The notes: a model not told the origin generated them from the sequence alone. Numbered from the stretch's first letter, positions 43,722 through 56,379 are shown. The stretch: DNA of 64,000 nucleotides from Platerodrilus igneus (GCA_036346225.1 JARFIW010000884.1:1-64000), one strand, 5' to 3'. Numbers and translations: made by a program.

Positions 43722-45062
43722 CTGGAAAAGCAAGTGAATCAAATTCAGAAGTAACGGTGAACGGAGTAACGCTTCAATTTCCTTTACCAGTAGCTAGTTG
43801 CAAATCATTAGCTGACCTAGGATATGTCTATACAAATTACGTAGTGATGGACTGAATCAGTTGAAAGCAATTTGGCACAAATCGCTGTAAATAATTTCGT
43901 TATAAAAAAAATTCCATCTCTCAAAGTAACCGCTTCGTACAAACTAATTTCAGAATTCCATCCTATAATCTATCAATAAATTGTCATAGAAATATCTCTT
44001 AATTGGGATTGTTACAGACATTAGATGAATCTAGAATAAACGTTTGACAACAACTCAATTGAATATCCCACAATAGAAACTCAAAACCAACAATTCATGA
44101 TAACGGGAAACCCAATTGACAATTTATATTCTATCGCAATGCGTAGTATTTTCAAATAAACATACATATGTAGATAAAACAACCACGTTTTAAACGTATT
44201 ATAATATTTCTTGAGCAAGAGTTTTAATAAATAAATACTAGCTATATCCGGCTATATCCAAAACAAAAAATATCTCGGTACTTTTTTAATAATAATAAAA
44301 TCTTAGGTTTTCACATTATCAAAATAGAATAGCTTTAAAATATTTAACTTTGTTAATAACAATAATAATCCCAGATTTTGCAGCTAACTCGAAATAAATT
44401 CCAAGTACCTTAAATTTTATAACTGAATATTTAATACAAATTCTTCAGGATGATAAATAAGCAGCCGTTTTAATTGACAAAGGCGCACCGGATTTGCTAA
44501 TTCGCGCAAATAACCTTAATTACCATACAGAATATAAGATTTTGAATTAAATATTAGCCAAATTATTTAGGTACTGGAATGGAATGTAACATAGTTTACA
44601 TTTAATGATCTTGCTACTTCAATATAGCATTAAATTAGGATAAAGAATTAAATTGAGAAAGGGCCCAATACATTAAATAAAGATTTTAGCAATTATTGGT
44701 TTTTTACAACCCTTTGTATTCAATTCAAAAAATTACAAATAGAAACCGACAAATAAAGTGATTTGTACAAATTTGCACAGCCTCAAGAAACACTAACTAT
44801 TGGACAATACCGTAAAAACTACAATACGCATAAAAACAGCTCTAAAAATGTGTTGCGAATAAGACAAATGCCGCAGACTCTCGATATTACAATACAATAT
44901 CATGCGAATGAGTTAGAGTTCACACGAACAGAATGACAATGACTTTAAAGATAGAACAGTTTAAACGCACAACCAGTGAGAATAAGACAGCGCGCAATAA
45001 TCTCCCGAGGAAATTACACTTATAAAAAATCACGAATAATAAAAGAGGGGTCAAGTTTCATT
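43722..45062. other. No gene seen
   Basis: AT-rich non-coding sequence, probably intron or intergenic next to the candidate exon. Confidence 0.4.
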
Positions 45063-45114
45063 ATTGTTAGATACCTTACATGTGATGTTTCCAATGTTCC
45101 ACCCGAAGGTACTA

Positions 45115-46391
45115 CGAGGCTAGTTCAATTGAAACCCATCTTTCGTCAGGTTAGCCTTGGAAACAATTTTAATCACTCAACTGACGTTTTACAACGTTAG
45201 TAGTGTTTGTAAACTTCCCACTGGTTAGTTTCTCTCGTATATATTTGACAGCGATTTTAAGTATTGTGACTTTAAAATGACGTTTGTTGTTCCGACCAAA
45301 TTTGATCAGCGTGCGGTCATTCAATTTCTGTGTGCTGAAGGTTTGTAACCATTGAAAATTTATACACGAATGCAAGCAGTGTATGAAAACGTATGTTTTG
45401 CGTATCCAACTGTCAAGGAATGGCGTCGAAAATTTAAGAATGAACGCGAAGGGACGAATAATAATCCGCGACCTGGTGCAATGTGCACTGCGTCAACAGA
45501 CAGGAATATGGAATGTGTTGAAGGCCTGATTAGAGAAAATCGTCGAGTTTCAATCAGAATAACTTCAGAAAATGTTGGTGTGAGTATCGGATCTGTTCAT
45601 AGCATCGTACACAAACTAGGCTACAGCAAAGTTTGTGCGCAATGGGTTCCTCGCCTTTTGTCAGAGAACCAAAAAAACTTGCGAATGGGCTTATCTTTGC
45701 AACACCTCACGGAATACAGATAAAATATTAACGATTTTCTCTCGTCAATAATTGCTGGCGACGAATCTTGGTATCATTATTTTGAACCATCCAGTAAACT
45801 GTCATCGGAGCAAAGTAAACGCGCAAAGTCTCCGCCACCAAAGAAGTTTATAGTTCAACCTTCTGCCGGTAAGGTCATGTTGACATTTTTTTTTTACTAT
45901 GAAGGACCCTTGTTGATAGAATTTACAGAACCTCGGGTGCATATCAACGCAAACCTGTATAATGAAACTTTGAACACGCTCCATCAAGCAATAAGACGAA
46001 AACGTCCAGGGAAGCTTTCACGTAATGCCATTCTGCTTCACGACAATGCTCGACCTCGTGTTGCTAACGTAGTGAAAGAAAATTTACAGCGAAAGAAATG
46101 GAGAATATTAGAGCATCCGCCCTATAGTCCCGATTTATCGCCTTACGATTTTCACATCTTTGGGCCACTGGAAAAAGCGTTAAAAGGTAACCGTTTTTAG
46201 TCGGACGAAGAAGTACAAAATGCCATGAAAAAATTCTTCGAGCAGCAGCCACAAGATTTCTTTAAGCAGGGTATACATAGGTTGACGAAACAATGGGATA
46301 TGTACCTTAATCGTAGTGGTAATTATTTGTAAATTTAGTTGTCAATAAATTTTTTCTGAACCAAAGATGGGTTTCAATTGAACTAGCCTTG
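45115..46391 (+). mobile_element. mariner-family transposon, 1,277 bp
   Basis: Inverted repeats of about 30 bp (aggctagttcaattgaaacc at the left; ggtttcaattgaactagcc at the right, complementary) bound one transposase gene. TA target duplications lie at 45113-45114 and 46392-46393. The length is standard for mariner. Confidence 0.93.
45277..46332 (+). pseudogene. mariner transposase, frame-disrupted
   Basis: The likely start is atgacgtttgttgttccgac at 45277, followed by a stop at about 45347 where the open part 45352-45723 takes over (helix-turn-helix region with VSIGSVHSIVHKLGY). After a stop at 45721 the catalytic part follows: IIAGDESWYHYF (first Asp), ILLHDNARPR (second Asp) and YSPDLSPYDFHIFGPL (third Asp), giving the mariner D,D34D pattern. 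A stop replaces a codon at 46198 (LKGNRF then stop), and the C-terminus ends NRSGNYL near 46332. At least three inactivating changes. Confidence 0.9.
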
Positions 46392-46672
46392 TACATTGGT
46401 CAGGAAGCGAGTTTTTTTACCTAAAAAACTTGGAATACTGCCGAACCTTTGCTGTTCCAAGCAAGATAGGGATCTTTAACGTGCGTGACAACATTCGCAC
46501 ACGGGACCTCCATTTTACCTCTCATCCGAACAAGGGTGTATTTGTGTGAAAAATACTCACCTAACATTTTTCAAGCGGACCGTGTCGGGATTCGAACCCG
46601 GGACCTTGGGCGTAGTAGTCACACACATATCATTACGCCACGAAGCCGCCTGTATTGTTAGATACCATACAT

Positions 46673-49394
46673 CATACAGTAGATCTTCTTATTGCGGTGC
46701 AAGATGACGTAAATCTAGTACAATAGTAGAATGTGACGGTATACATACCCGGAGCTGTGATCTAAAAAGCAGGTACTTGGACACGGAGAAACGCGGATGT
46801 GAATATACCAATTTGCAAACGTCGCCAGCGTGGAATCTTTCCTCAACGGCAAGTTGGATTTTTTACCTGCAACGATTTTCTGGACCGAGTGTCAATGGAG
46901 TTTTGAAGGAACCAAAATTGTAAATCGAATAAATTTTGTTATCCAACCTAAAAACACCAAATTCTGTTGTGTTGTATTTAATAACTGTGATTGATGGTAA
47001 TAATCTGTGATGTTTATTATTAAAGAAGGTCTTCAAACGTTGGTGACGCTTATTTAAAGTCTACCGTACGTACAGATTCTTATAATGAGAAATTCATTAT
47101 TATAGAAGCAAACTAGCACGTAAAAATATGAAATTAGTTAAATTTTCATGAAGTTGAATCATTGATTATTTTAAGATTATTTTTAGTTAAACACGATTTG
47201 GCCAATTAGGGGCAGATTATAGCTCTTTTCTCTTCTGTTGTTATTTACTGTTAAAATCATGTTTCCAAATATAGGTTACATATGCACGGAGTGTGTAACG
47301 GTGTTTACCCTTGTTACAGGTTTAAGAAGTTAGGCAATTTTGTGTGCATACCTTATAATGGGTGTAAAAGCGAGATGCAGCTGCCGTTTGTTCGACTATC
47401 GTGTGAGATTGAAAAGTTATGCGCAGTTCAACTGATTCAATTATTCACTAATATAAATGCACTTAGTGGTAGTTATTCGGCAGTTTTATTTAACAATCCT
47501 CACTTAACAAGATGTTGTATTAGTTTTTACGGTGTTATTAAAGTACGTACATTTTGATAGCTCCTGCGGTGAAAAGCAAGGAACCCACTAGGTGATCCAG
47601 AAGTGTCCTGTTGCACTGTCGTTGTTTAGTCATTTCCAATAGTTTCTCTTGCATTTAAAAAATGAAAAATGCATGGATTACTTTTTAGTGCTTCGAACAT
47701 GTATTTAACAAGTTGCTATGACCGTTACAAGTGAAGTTTCTTTTTGTTGATTGTTCAAGATGGGAGCAAGGCCCATCAACCTCCAGCGGCAGTAAAAACC
47801 TCCAATAATTACTCAAAACACGTTCCTTTTTAGTATGCTCTATTTGTGTTATTTTTTTCAGGTGGGTTCAAGCTCAAAAGATTTACATAGACAATGGGTT
47901 TAAAAATCTTTTAAAATAAGGGTAAATATAATTCGCTAATGATGCTTCGCCGATAACTTATTAAAGGTCAAAATTCTTCGAACTACGACATCAAAGTTTG
48001 CAATAAATTATCCGTTTAACAAAAAAAAAATGAAACTTATTCTAAATTTAAATTTACAAAATATTGAAATATTATCAATTAATAAACAAAGAAATCCAAA
48101 ATTTAATACTTATGACACTTTGTCAAAGAACGCTTATCCAAATCTTCTTTTCATTACCCTCGGTGGCATTAAATGCTTCCTGGTTTTATTCGAAATCGAC
48201 GTTCAAATTCCATATTATCTTACATCTCCATTTGACGTTAGAACATCAGTTTGCAAGGTACATGTATATTGTTATTTGTGGAACGCCGATGAGATTGATT
48301 ACAAATCATTCACAACGTATTTAATTTTGTACAGTAATATAAATTGCTGCAACACATTCAAAATTACATGCTAAATGTCAAATTATTGTATGCGTGCCAA
48401 ATTAGTCTTCACACCGACTTACATGGTCTATCTCGTATAATGAAAATTCGAAGTTACATATTGTTGTGTTTAGGGAAGAATGATGAAGCGCTAATCAATC
48501 CTTCTAATCAAGTTTCGGTTCTTTTTTATACAAAAATCATCTCTATATGTCATTTAAGATTATTCCTGATTTACCTCGAAAACTAGTGACCTGTGATATA
48601 AGAATTTACATGGTTTTCACGGTTTAGTGAGACAATCAGTGTCAATTGTCGTGATTTATGTCTACGTAGAACGTGTTGTTTATCCTTGTCTAATGCACGA
48701 GGTTAATGGCCGGGTCAAATCCTATTTTATAGTAAACCGGAAAGGTATAAATTAGTTACTATCAATCTCAGTTTTATTTTATTGCATTTTAATGATAACG
48801 CGAGTTCTTGGAATATGATATTTTTTCATAACTGGCTATTTAATGATTTTTAAAAACATTTCTTAGTAAGGTTGATGATATATTCGTTTATTAATAATGT
48901 ACACGAAAATTCTAAAATATTATTTTATTTAAAAACTCTAAAAATGAAGTTAAATGATATATCGACTTACACGGAAGTCAATTGCAACAAATGCAACAAA
49001 TTGATATTGTTTTTACGGGAATGTATTGAATGGCTTTTTATCTTTTAGATTGAAACTTAGCTTTACTAAGTAATGATCAACGATATAAATAAATTAGTTT
49101 AAAATTTGATTTTTAAGTTTATATTCGTTTTATGATCTTTTCACAGTCTGTCATAAATGTAATGCACAGAAATTTAATCACATAGTTAATAAGGGCTTTG
49201 TCTTTAATGACAAAGAAGTACGCTTACAAATTTATACAGGACAGAACAATTAAATATTTGTAAATTTCAATTCTTTCAGTTTCCTTTTCTTTGGGCGGGT
49301 TTTATGAATAGAATTTAGATTTCGATGATTGCTTGTGCCTTCTTATCACATCGATATATGTGTTAACCCCTGTTAGCCCCTTGTTGTTATATTA
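46673..49394. other. No convincing gene
   Basis: Mostly AT-rich. An open stretch at 47282-47557 and two overlapping frames at 48030-48374 have no homology signs, no codon-like composition and no splice context, so I regard them as chance. A short coding-like stretch near 46810-46910 (IPICKRRQRGIFPQRQVGFF) is isolated and may be a transposon scrap. Confidence 0.4.
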
Positions 49395-49397
49395 ATA

Positions 49398-49480
49398 TTT
49401 AGCCCCACGACTTGGGCAGACCATATAAATGCTATGATATTCGCCCCACGGCTTGGGCGTCATATAAATGTTGTGTTATT
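49398..49480 (+). repeat. Tandem 40-bp duplication
   Basis: agccccacgacttgggcaga followed by catataaatgctatgat recurs as cgccccacggcttgggcgt plus catataaatgttgtgt. Two diverged units. Confidence 0.8.
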
Positions 49481-50930
49481 TTATTTAGGGTTAACAAGCA
49501 CTTGTAAAAATGTTAATTTATAATTTTGCTTGCCTCGACTAGCTGATTCAATCAAACAAAGCACCTCCACAATACACAGTATAATGATTAAATATTTACA
49601 ACCTTTTTAAATATCTTCTCTGCTTTTAAATTATATACATCTGTCAGATTCTTAGAAAATCAAGCCAGCAAAACGAACTTTTTATTACATTTAGAAACCT
49701 ATTGAAACGTTTCAAGATGTCTATTACTTTTCACAAATTTATATAAGAAACCCCAATTTGTCGGCTCTTACACTTTGAATTATTATTGAGATAAAAACAT
49801 TTTTAGAAATAAATCGAATCAAAATATCTAACCTGAAGTGGTTCAGTAGGTGTTCTGCATTCCCCAGAATTGAAGTCGACATCCAGCCAAATTAGTATCC
49901 AAATCGTTATTGGTGAGATTATTCCAATGAAAGGTTTTTCATTTTTGTAATAAAATATTTACCATTTTCAGAGATTATCAATTTGCTTGAACAGGCAGCA
50001 TTCTCTAGAGTCTCTTATCCAAAATTGTATTTAAGATCGTAATTAACAGGAATCTTTATTAGGATCGTTATGTCGATTGCAATTTAAGATTGTAGTTAAA
50101 AGTGGTGATTAAGAGTGGTGATTAAGATGGTAATTAAAAGCCCTGTTTTATTTATTATTAGAAATGGTATAATTTTAGTAAATCTGATCTACTTAAGTCT
50201 TAGAAGTACGGCTTGCTTGCACAATTTCACACTCTTTAATTTTTAATTTAATTTAATTTACTATTTACGTAAATATTTAGCACTTTCAAGTATGTTACTG
50301 CCCAGTTTCAAAAATATACTAACTTGATATTCAATTGTCATGATATTTATAGGATCGGCCCCTTTTGTTTGTGATTCGTTGACTTCACGTGCTGGGCGAG
50401 ACCAAGTGTCTTATCTCGTGTTATTATGGAAAAGTTTACCAATTGTTTAGTTCAATTGCATTAAGCGATGCTAAAAAGTCACGTAATTCATTATAATACC
50501 TCACATTTAATTCAGAAATCCCAGAAATCTTCGTCCAAATAATCACATACTATTGTTGTTGGCCTTATTCTAATCTGAATGGAATAAATTTGGTGTTTGT
50601 TTATTTCCTAATAAATTGGATTTTTGAACAAATGTGATACTTTTAGATCACGTACGATTTTAAATAATGCAATTTTTTGAATATTTGTCCAGCCAATTTA
50701 TGCAGGTTTTTCACTGATTTAATTTCATTGCGTTTTGTTACATTTTTAAATCCTTATCTTTGCTCGTATCTACCCTTGGATATGCGTTTTAATCGTTTGT
50801 ACTGCTATATACAGTGTGCTCTCAACTAATAATATTTATAATGACCTATTTGCTCCTCTAATATCTGTAATTATGTATTTTTGTTACTTGGGAGTTTCTT
50901 TTGTTTATTCTACGACCCCTATGACTTAAC
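49481..50930. other. No gene seen
   Basis: AT-rich non-coding sequence; a run gattaagagtggtgattaag around 50098-50130 is a small local duplication. Confidence 0.4.
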
Positions 50931-51015
50931 TTACCCCTAAATTAACCCTATAATTACAGCAATATATATACATTGTTGTGATATCGTTGCAATAACCCGG
51001 TGCCCCCTTTTTGAG
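50931..51015 (+). repeat. Diverged edge of a dispersed repeat
   Basis: tacccctaaattaaccctat followed by acagcaatatata resembles tacccctaaataatcctatt and acagcaataaata at 52060-52100, so both appear to carry the same repeat edge. Confidence 0.45.
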
Positions 51016-51539
51016 AAATAAAAAGGTTAAAATTTTTCTTTTTGTCAATTTTAATTTTCAATACCTCAGCTAGCTCAGTTTAACTACGCACGGAGCTTGC
51101 AACGATACGGCAACAGAGAATTTTAATTTTCCATTTACCTCTACCTCCTATGCCTTTAATTCAAAACACCATTAAGCACAACTACTATAATATTCTCAAA
51201 ATATTTACAATGAACAAAAACGTTTAAGAATTATTTGAATAAAACTTACTTTTAATAATTGAATTAAATTCTTCAATAATTATCATACCCGTTAATTAAA
51301 CAAAAATCAAGCAAGGATCACGCTTATTATTATTATTTGAAGCCTCATAAACGTTCATTAAACTTCCTTCAATTTTGCGTAATTTATAACGTGTACTAAA
51401 ACAATTTTGTTGACCTTCACATAAAGTTTTCATGAAAGCAACGTTTAAGATATTCATAAATAAAAATATAACAAAATAATGAGTCTCAAATGTTGTTAAA
51501 GAGTATGGTGGAATTTTCCGTAAATTTTGTTTCGTATAG

Positions 51540-51647
51540 AAGTCAAACTGTCGAGCCGTGCACGTGCAAGCCGCGCGCACCTGTTGTCGTGAGTACTCAA
51601 GATGGTTGACGAAATCTGATGCCTAGCAGATTATTTGTGGTAAGTCA
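51540..51647 (+). promoter_or_regulatory. GC-rich patch, possible promoter/first exon
   Basis: A locally GC-rich stretch with a cacgtg E-box (gtgcacgtgcaagccgcgcg) is followed by an ATG in good context (caagatgg) that hits a stop after five codons, and then a donor-like ttgtg/gtaagt at 51648. It might be a first exon with a short upstream ORF. Weak evidence. Confidence 0.25.
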
Positions 51648-52059
51648 TCTCCAATTTTAATTCAATTTTCGTTTCACGAAACCATTACCGAAAATGTAAT
51701 CATAATTTTGTAAATTTTATATGGTCATTTATGTATTAAATTATATGCGTTTTCTATCTTACGCATTTTCAAATCTACTTGTTCAACTGGGATTCTTAGT
51801 GTATTGATGATCCATTACTCACGCGTATCGTGTTGCAGCTTCCGTCCACGTCGTTTTATGACTTGCCAAATTGTTTATTTAATAAAATCTTCTAGAGTAA
51901 TTTCATTTCTTTAAATAATTATAACCACAGTTTATATACAGGGCGTTGTTACTTGCTTTCCTGCCTAATCGTTGAATTTCTCACTTTCTTTGTAAAAATG
52001 TCTAGTTTTCTGAAGCCCCATGGTGTTTTCATAAAGCGCACTATACTAGTGATCCTATC

Positions 52060-52265
52060 TACCCCTAAATAATCCTATTAACACAGCAATAAATATTGCT
52101 GTGATAAGGGGTTGTGTAGGGGTGTACTAAGTCATAAGGGTCGCGTAGTATCTGTAAATAGCAATAGGAATCGGAACCTGCATTTATTTAGCAGGCAAAT
52201 AAATAATTCGCACATAATGTAAATAGCAAGCATTTAACACCCTGTTAACACCCTGTATATGGACC
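52060..52265 (+). repeat. Dispersed repeat with palindromic junction
   Basis: The centre acagcaataaatattgctgt is a palindrome flanked by cctattaa and gataaggg, with tacccctaa on the left and taggggtgta on the right. The right arm plus cataagggtcg, aacctgcattta and caccctgtata match 53868-54130, which starts after a TA tract. Two repeat edges appear to meet head to head. Confidence 0.6.
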
Positions 52266-53369
52266 GTAATTAACTTTAATCAATGCCAGCAAGCAAATCT
52301 TTTAATAATAGAACGCGTATTCAGCAGAGTAATAATCATACATGTAATTAAAATACGTCAAGATACGCATAAGATAAGATAAAACCTAGTAAATTTTCAT
52401 ACAATTACGCTTGTAAGAAAGAAGGAACAATTACGCTTTGATAAGAAGACGCACTTTCAAAGATAAGTTTTAAATAGATACATAAACGAAAACATCACTC
52501 ATGTTACATCATTTATTTTGCACAATTCTCCAAACGCTTTATCTACACAAAACAACAGACATAAGCTAAAGTAAAGTCCAACCACGATAACAATAACAAG
52601 GCAATCAAAGATCGGAAAACAATAGTAAATAACTGCATGATACGAAACTTCAGAATAGTTTCGTCAGAAATCAGCTTGAAAAATACTAGGAATGTCCAAA
52701 ACAATTATGGTTGGTTGCAATACTTTGTAAGACTGTTTGGAAAACCAATCCAAATGTAGAGAGCAAAAGCTACATAACGCCCAGAGTTGATGAGAAAGGG
52801 TTAGTCTCAATTTGAAGCACGTCGAAACTGCAATACTCTTAATCAAATATTTACGCGTCAAATAAATAAATTTTATATTATATTATTGTGAAAAATAGTA
52901 TTGTGTAAGAATAATAGTTGATGACGAATTTCGTTAAGAATATATGAAAAAGCTTTCGCCGTTTTGCAGAAAACGTGAGTAGAAATTGGTTAATTAATTT
53001 ACATTAAATGTTTGTAATAATGTAGGGCTCGTAGGTCTGGTATTCAGAACTTTTAATTTACGACTATAAGAAATCCAATTCTAATTCACGACTATAAGAT
53101 ATCTAAGTTTTAATTAAGTGGAGAGGTTCAATGCGTATCCATAAAAATATAAAATAAAGAAAGAGGTGAATTTTGGAAGTAAGGAGTAACAAAACCATTG
53201 GTTCAAAGCACAGGAAGGAGTACAAAGCAGAGCATTGGTTTTCGATTGAAGATAAGAAGGGGGTGTTGATCCACAACAGGCAACAGCTCATCAGAATATC
53301 ACAGATCAGGGCTAACTAGTTTAAGGAATCTTTTCAAATATTAATTTTAACACTGAATATATTAATTTT

Positions 53370-53660
53370 CTCTAAAGTGTGTAAGGAGTCAACAAAAATA
53401 TTGAATACGTTGAAATTTACGTGATAAGCATAAAAGGATCTTGAACGTTCCAGATTTTTTTTTTAAACGGTGTCGTTTTTAGTGACTTTAAAGTTAAATT
53501 AAAAAGATATAATTTTTGGGATAAATGAGCCAGATAATATTAATTGATTGAAGAATGTTTTTAAAGGATTACAAAAATTGTGAAGTGTAAATATTATTTC
53601 CTTTCATTATACGAATATTGATTAAATTCATTTTATCAATTCAAACAGGTAAAGGTTAAA
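53370..53660 (+). repeat. Dispersed repeat, copy 1 (pair with 55240-55530)
   Basis: Shared blocks are ggagtcaacaaaaa, cttgaacgttcca followed by a T-run, gtgactttaaagtt-like, ttgattgaagaatgt and attacaaaaa(t/c)tgt. Both copies are followed some 160-230 bp later by a TA tract. Confidence 0.6.
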
Positions 53661-53817
53661 GGGGTAAATTAAATTGATTATCGTAACGCTGTGCACTCTG
53701 TGTAAATTAAACTGGGATAGCCGTGGCATAATTAAATTAGATGATTAGAGAAAACAAAGCGGTGGCGTTCAGCCGGACGTTTATTACATCGGCGTGCGGC
53801 GTTATCATATCATCTCA

Positions 53818-53853
<36 letters not shown>

Positions 53854-54130
53854 ATATATATATATATATATTGCTGTGATAAGGGGTTGTTTAAGGGTGT
53901 ACTTTATAGTAAAGGTCGTTTAGGAATTGGAAATTATAATAGGAAGCAGAGAACTGCATTTATTGAATTGAAAATCAAGAAATGGAGATAGTTTGTAAAT
54001 AGTAAGCAGTCAACACCCTGTATATAAAGTATAAGTAGTTTTAAGCGACGCATATAGACACAGGAAAACGCATAATTAGCGTAGGAATAAGGAGGACATG
54101 CATTAGGTAAGTAGTAAATATTTAACACCC
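53818..54130 (+). repeat. TA microsatellite plus dispersed repeat
   Basis: (ta)n at 53818-53870, then ttgctgtgataaggggttgt, ggtgtact and ttgtaaatagtaagc, ending in repeated acaccctgta blocks (54011, 54125). It matches 52100-52265 in order. Confidence 0.6.
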
Positions 54131-54998
54131 TGTAGATGAAGTTTTAGTTAATTCAGGTAAAGCAAATAATGATATTTTTCAGTGGAAGCACGCGTATTTA
54201 TAAATAAACATAATAAAGTGTAATTAGACACGCATTCAAAAGAGTTCCAAACAATTAGGTTAATACGGAGATAAAAAATAGAGCTTCAAGAAGCATAGTA
54301 TAAATGCGTACAAAATAGTTAACCATTTTTAATAAGAAAGGAGATTAAAAATTGCGTAAATAACATGCATATATGAAAATTAAAAGTCGAATTGCATCAG
54401 TTGTTTATGGAAAAAGCGATTAGATTCGTCAAAACACCGCATGTTTGATAACAAGACAACTGCGAGCAGGTCACAATTATTTGAAAGCATAGAAAATTAC
54501 ATCAGAAACTACTTTAAATGCAAAAATTTGATTGGTTAAAATGAGCGACGAGTTTGTAGATCATACCCACTGACGGAGTAGGAGGTCAATGATATATTAA
54601 CAGGCACAGTAATAACGAACTAAGTTTTCAACTCAACAAAGGCCGAGGTGCGCCACTATGAAATAAAGTGTGATACGTAATAATAATTTAAAGTGAAAAA
54701 TTGTATAAGTGCGAAGATGAAGATTATGATTGCCGATTAAACGTAAGTAGATTTTGGAAAATTTATTTAAACTAAAACAATAATAATAGCGCTTCCAAGT
54801 CAGGGGAAAATAAATGATAAAAATTCCAAGTTTTGAAGCCGGGGAGAAAAATACAATTCTGAGTCCGGGGAGAATAGATGGTATTCTAAGTTTGCGAAAA
54901 TTGATAAGAAGTAATAAGTCTGAATGAGATGACAATAAATTGGGGTGCATAAGTATAAGTTAACAATGGTAGTCCAGAGGGTGATGGCAATAATTTAA

Positions 54999-55214
54999 AT
55001 GCAATGGTTCAAGCGTGTGGATAGACAATATTTCGAATGGGCATGTAATAATCCTGAATTGGGGGAAAATAATTTTTATTCAAATGGATGGCTTAATGCA
55101 TGGGAAATATTAGCTGATTATGGAAGCGTCAATTGCGAGAAGGAAATTGCGAAGAAAATAGACCAGGTTAGATTTTTAGTTATAAGACATTATTTTTCTA
55201 TTTTTTTTATTTGA
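54999..55214 (+). CDS. Unrecognised ORF, possible exon
   Basis: 71 codons with balanced composition (QYFEWACNNPELGENNFYSN, then GWLNAWEILADYGSVNCEKE). The coding-like part ends at IAKKIDQ, exactly where a cag/gttaga donor stands; beyond it the translation becomes hydrophobic and T-rich as in an intron. A stop lies directly upstream of the ATG. It sits between two copies of a dispersed repeat, so it could be transposon-derived. No family recognised. Confidence 0.3.
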   Translation: MQWFKRVDRQYFEWACNNPELGENNFYSNGWLNAWEILADYGSVNCEKEIAKKIDQVRFLVIRHYFSIFFI

Positions 55215-55239
55215 ATATTGAATTTGCTTAATATAAACG

Positions 55240-55530
55240 AATGTGAAAAAGTCAACAAAAAGAAGACTTGCGTACGTATAAAGTGCGTGATATGATAAGA
55301 GGTTTTGAACGTTCCACACTTTTTTTTTATAAAAATAATAGGGTTTTTTGGTGACTTTGGGTTTGATTAAAAAGTATATGATTTTGATAAATGAGATTTA
55401 CAACATTAATTAATTGAAAAGTGTATTGTAAATAATTTACAAAAACTGTACATAATATTTGTTTCATTATATAAAACTGAATTAACTTCATTTTATAATT
55501 CCAAATAAATTCTAGTCGAGGTCATAAGAT
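55240..55530 (+). repeat. Dispersed repeat, copy 2 (pair with 53370-53660)
   Basis: See the blocks listed for copy 1; it contains tttgaacgttccaca, a T-run, gtgactttgggttt and attaattaattgaaaa. Confidence 0.6.
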
Positions 55531-55753
55531 AAAGTTAATGGGAGTGATTTGATAATTTAAACAATCAAGGATGAGCTATAAGTTGAATACGAAATTGATA
55601 ATGAGTAAGGCGGTAACATATTAAGTTTTGTTATTGGTCGGCAAGGTAGGTTCAAGATAAAATCCAGTTAAGTTCCTGGAGGGAGTATATAGCAATATTA
55701 ATAAGGCAGCCCAACGACGGAGATAGATAATTCCAATTCTTGTTTATACATAG

Positions 55754-55756
<3 letters not shown>

Positions 55757-55787
<31 letters not shown>
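55757..55787 (+). repeat. (ta)n microsatellite
   Basis: TA tract downstream of the dispersed repeat copy; the same arrangement as at 53818. Confidence 0.9.
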
Positions 55788-55790
<3 letters not shown>

Positions 55791-55851
55791 TAGATTTATG
55801 TACAGTTGTGTACTCGATTTAAATTTGTAAATTTCCCAATTGTCGTCATCA

Positions 55852-55924
55852 GTCTCGGTGGCGTAATTGGTAAACGCATGGTTCCGGAAAAACCAGGATA
55901 CAGGTTCAAGTCCTGTGCAAGACC
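55852..55924 (+). tRNA. tRNA-like sequence (probable pseudogene or SINE head)
   Basis: 73 nt with an A box ggtggcgtaattgg, a perfect anticodon stem tggtt/aacca around ccggaaa, and a T arm acagg/ttcaagt/cctgt. The acceptor pairs imperfectly (gtctcgg with gcaagac). The triplet at the anticodon position would be gga, but position 33 is c rather than t and the long variable arm of a serine tRNA is absent, so a functional tRNA is unlikely. Confidence 0.45.
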
Positions 55925-56379
55925 TTATATTTTCCATCTTTCAATTACTAGCTCGATTTGAAATGATCATTAGGGCTTTGCATAAAAGTCTAAGTTATTA
56001 TTTCATCTTATTCAGTATAATACGACAGTATTTATCAACTCACCTTGTGTAATTAACTACCTAAAGTATTCACATTCATATATTCATACATTCATATATT
56101 GTTCTGCTTACCCTTGAGCGGAAATTATTTTTATATAGCTACAACCCTTTACTTAAACTGTTATGTTTATTAGACCATATTGAAAACATGAATTACACAT
56201 TAAAAATTATATGCAACTGCAATAGGCACAAGCGAAGTTTTTGTAAAAATGCATCTGTATATAGTCTATAAAACCCTGTACATAACGCCAATATTCAGGT
56301 TATCTGCAGCAGTACTAATTCAATGGGGTTTTGCAAATGTATCTTAGCAACTTTGATTTCAGTAAAATGTTAAATATAA
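55925..56379. other. No gene seen
   Basis: Non-coding AT-rich sequence; contains short repeats of cattcatatattcatac near 56070-56100. Confidence 0.4.

Larger units (their letters stand above)
45082..46653 (-). mobile_element. tRNA-derived SINE, copy 1, with a mariner inside
   Basis: The SINE itself is 45082-45114 plus 46394-46653. On the minus strand its head has a tRNA-like A box (gtggcgtaatgatatg) and B box (gggttcgaatcccg). A long near-perfect direct repeat attgttagatacc(t/a)tacat flanks it at 45063-45081 and 46654-46672, proving target-primed insertion. The same family is seen at 57515-57820. The mariner sits at a TA about 30 bp from the SINE tail. Confidence 0.85.

Noticed and set aside
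48030..48586. Three overlapping ORFs as a possible gene
   Set aside because: AT-driven composition, no motif, no splice context and equal openness in competing frames.
54999..55214. Calling this ORF a known host gene exon
   Set aside because: The donor is suggestive but no family is recognisable and the flanking dispersed repeats make a transposon origin equally likely; kept only as a low-confidence CDS.
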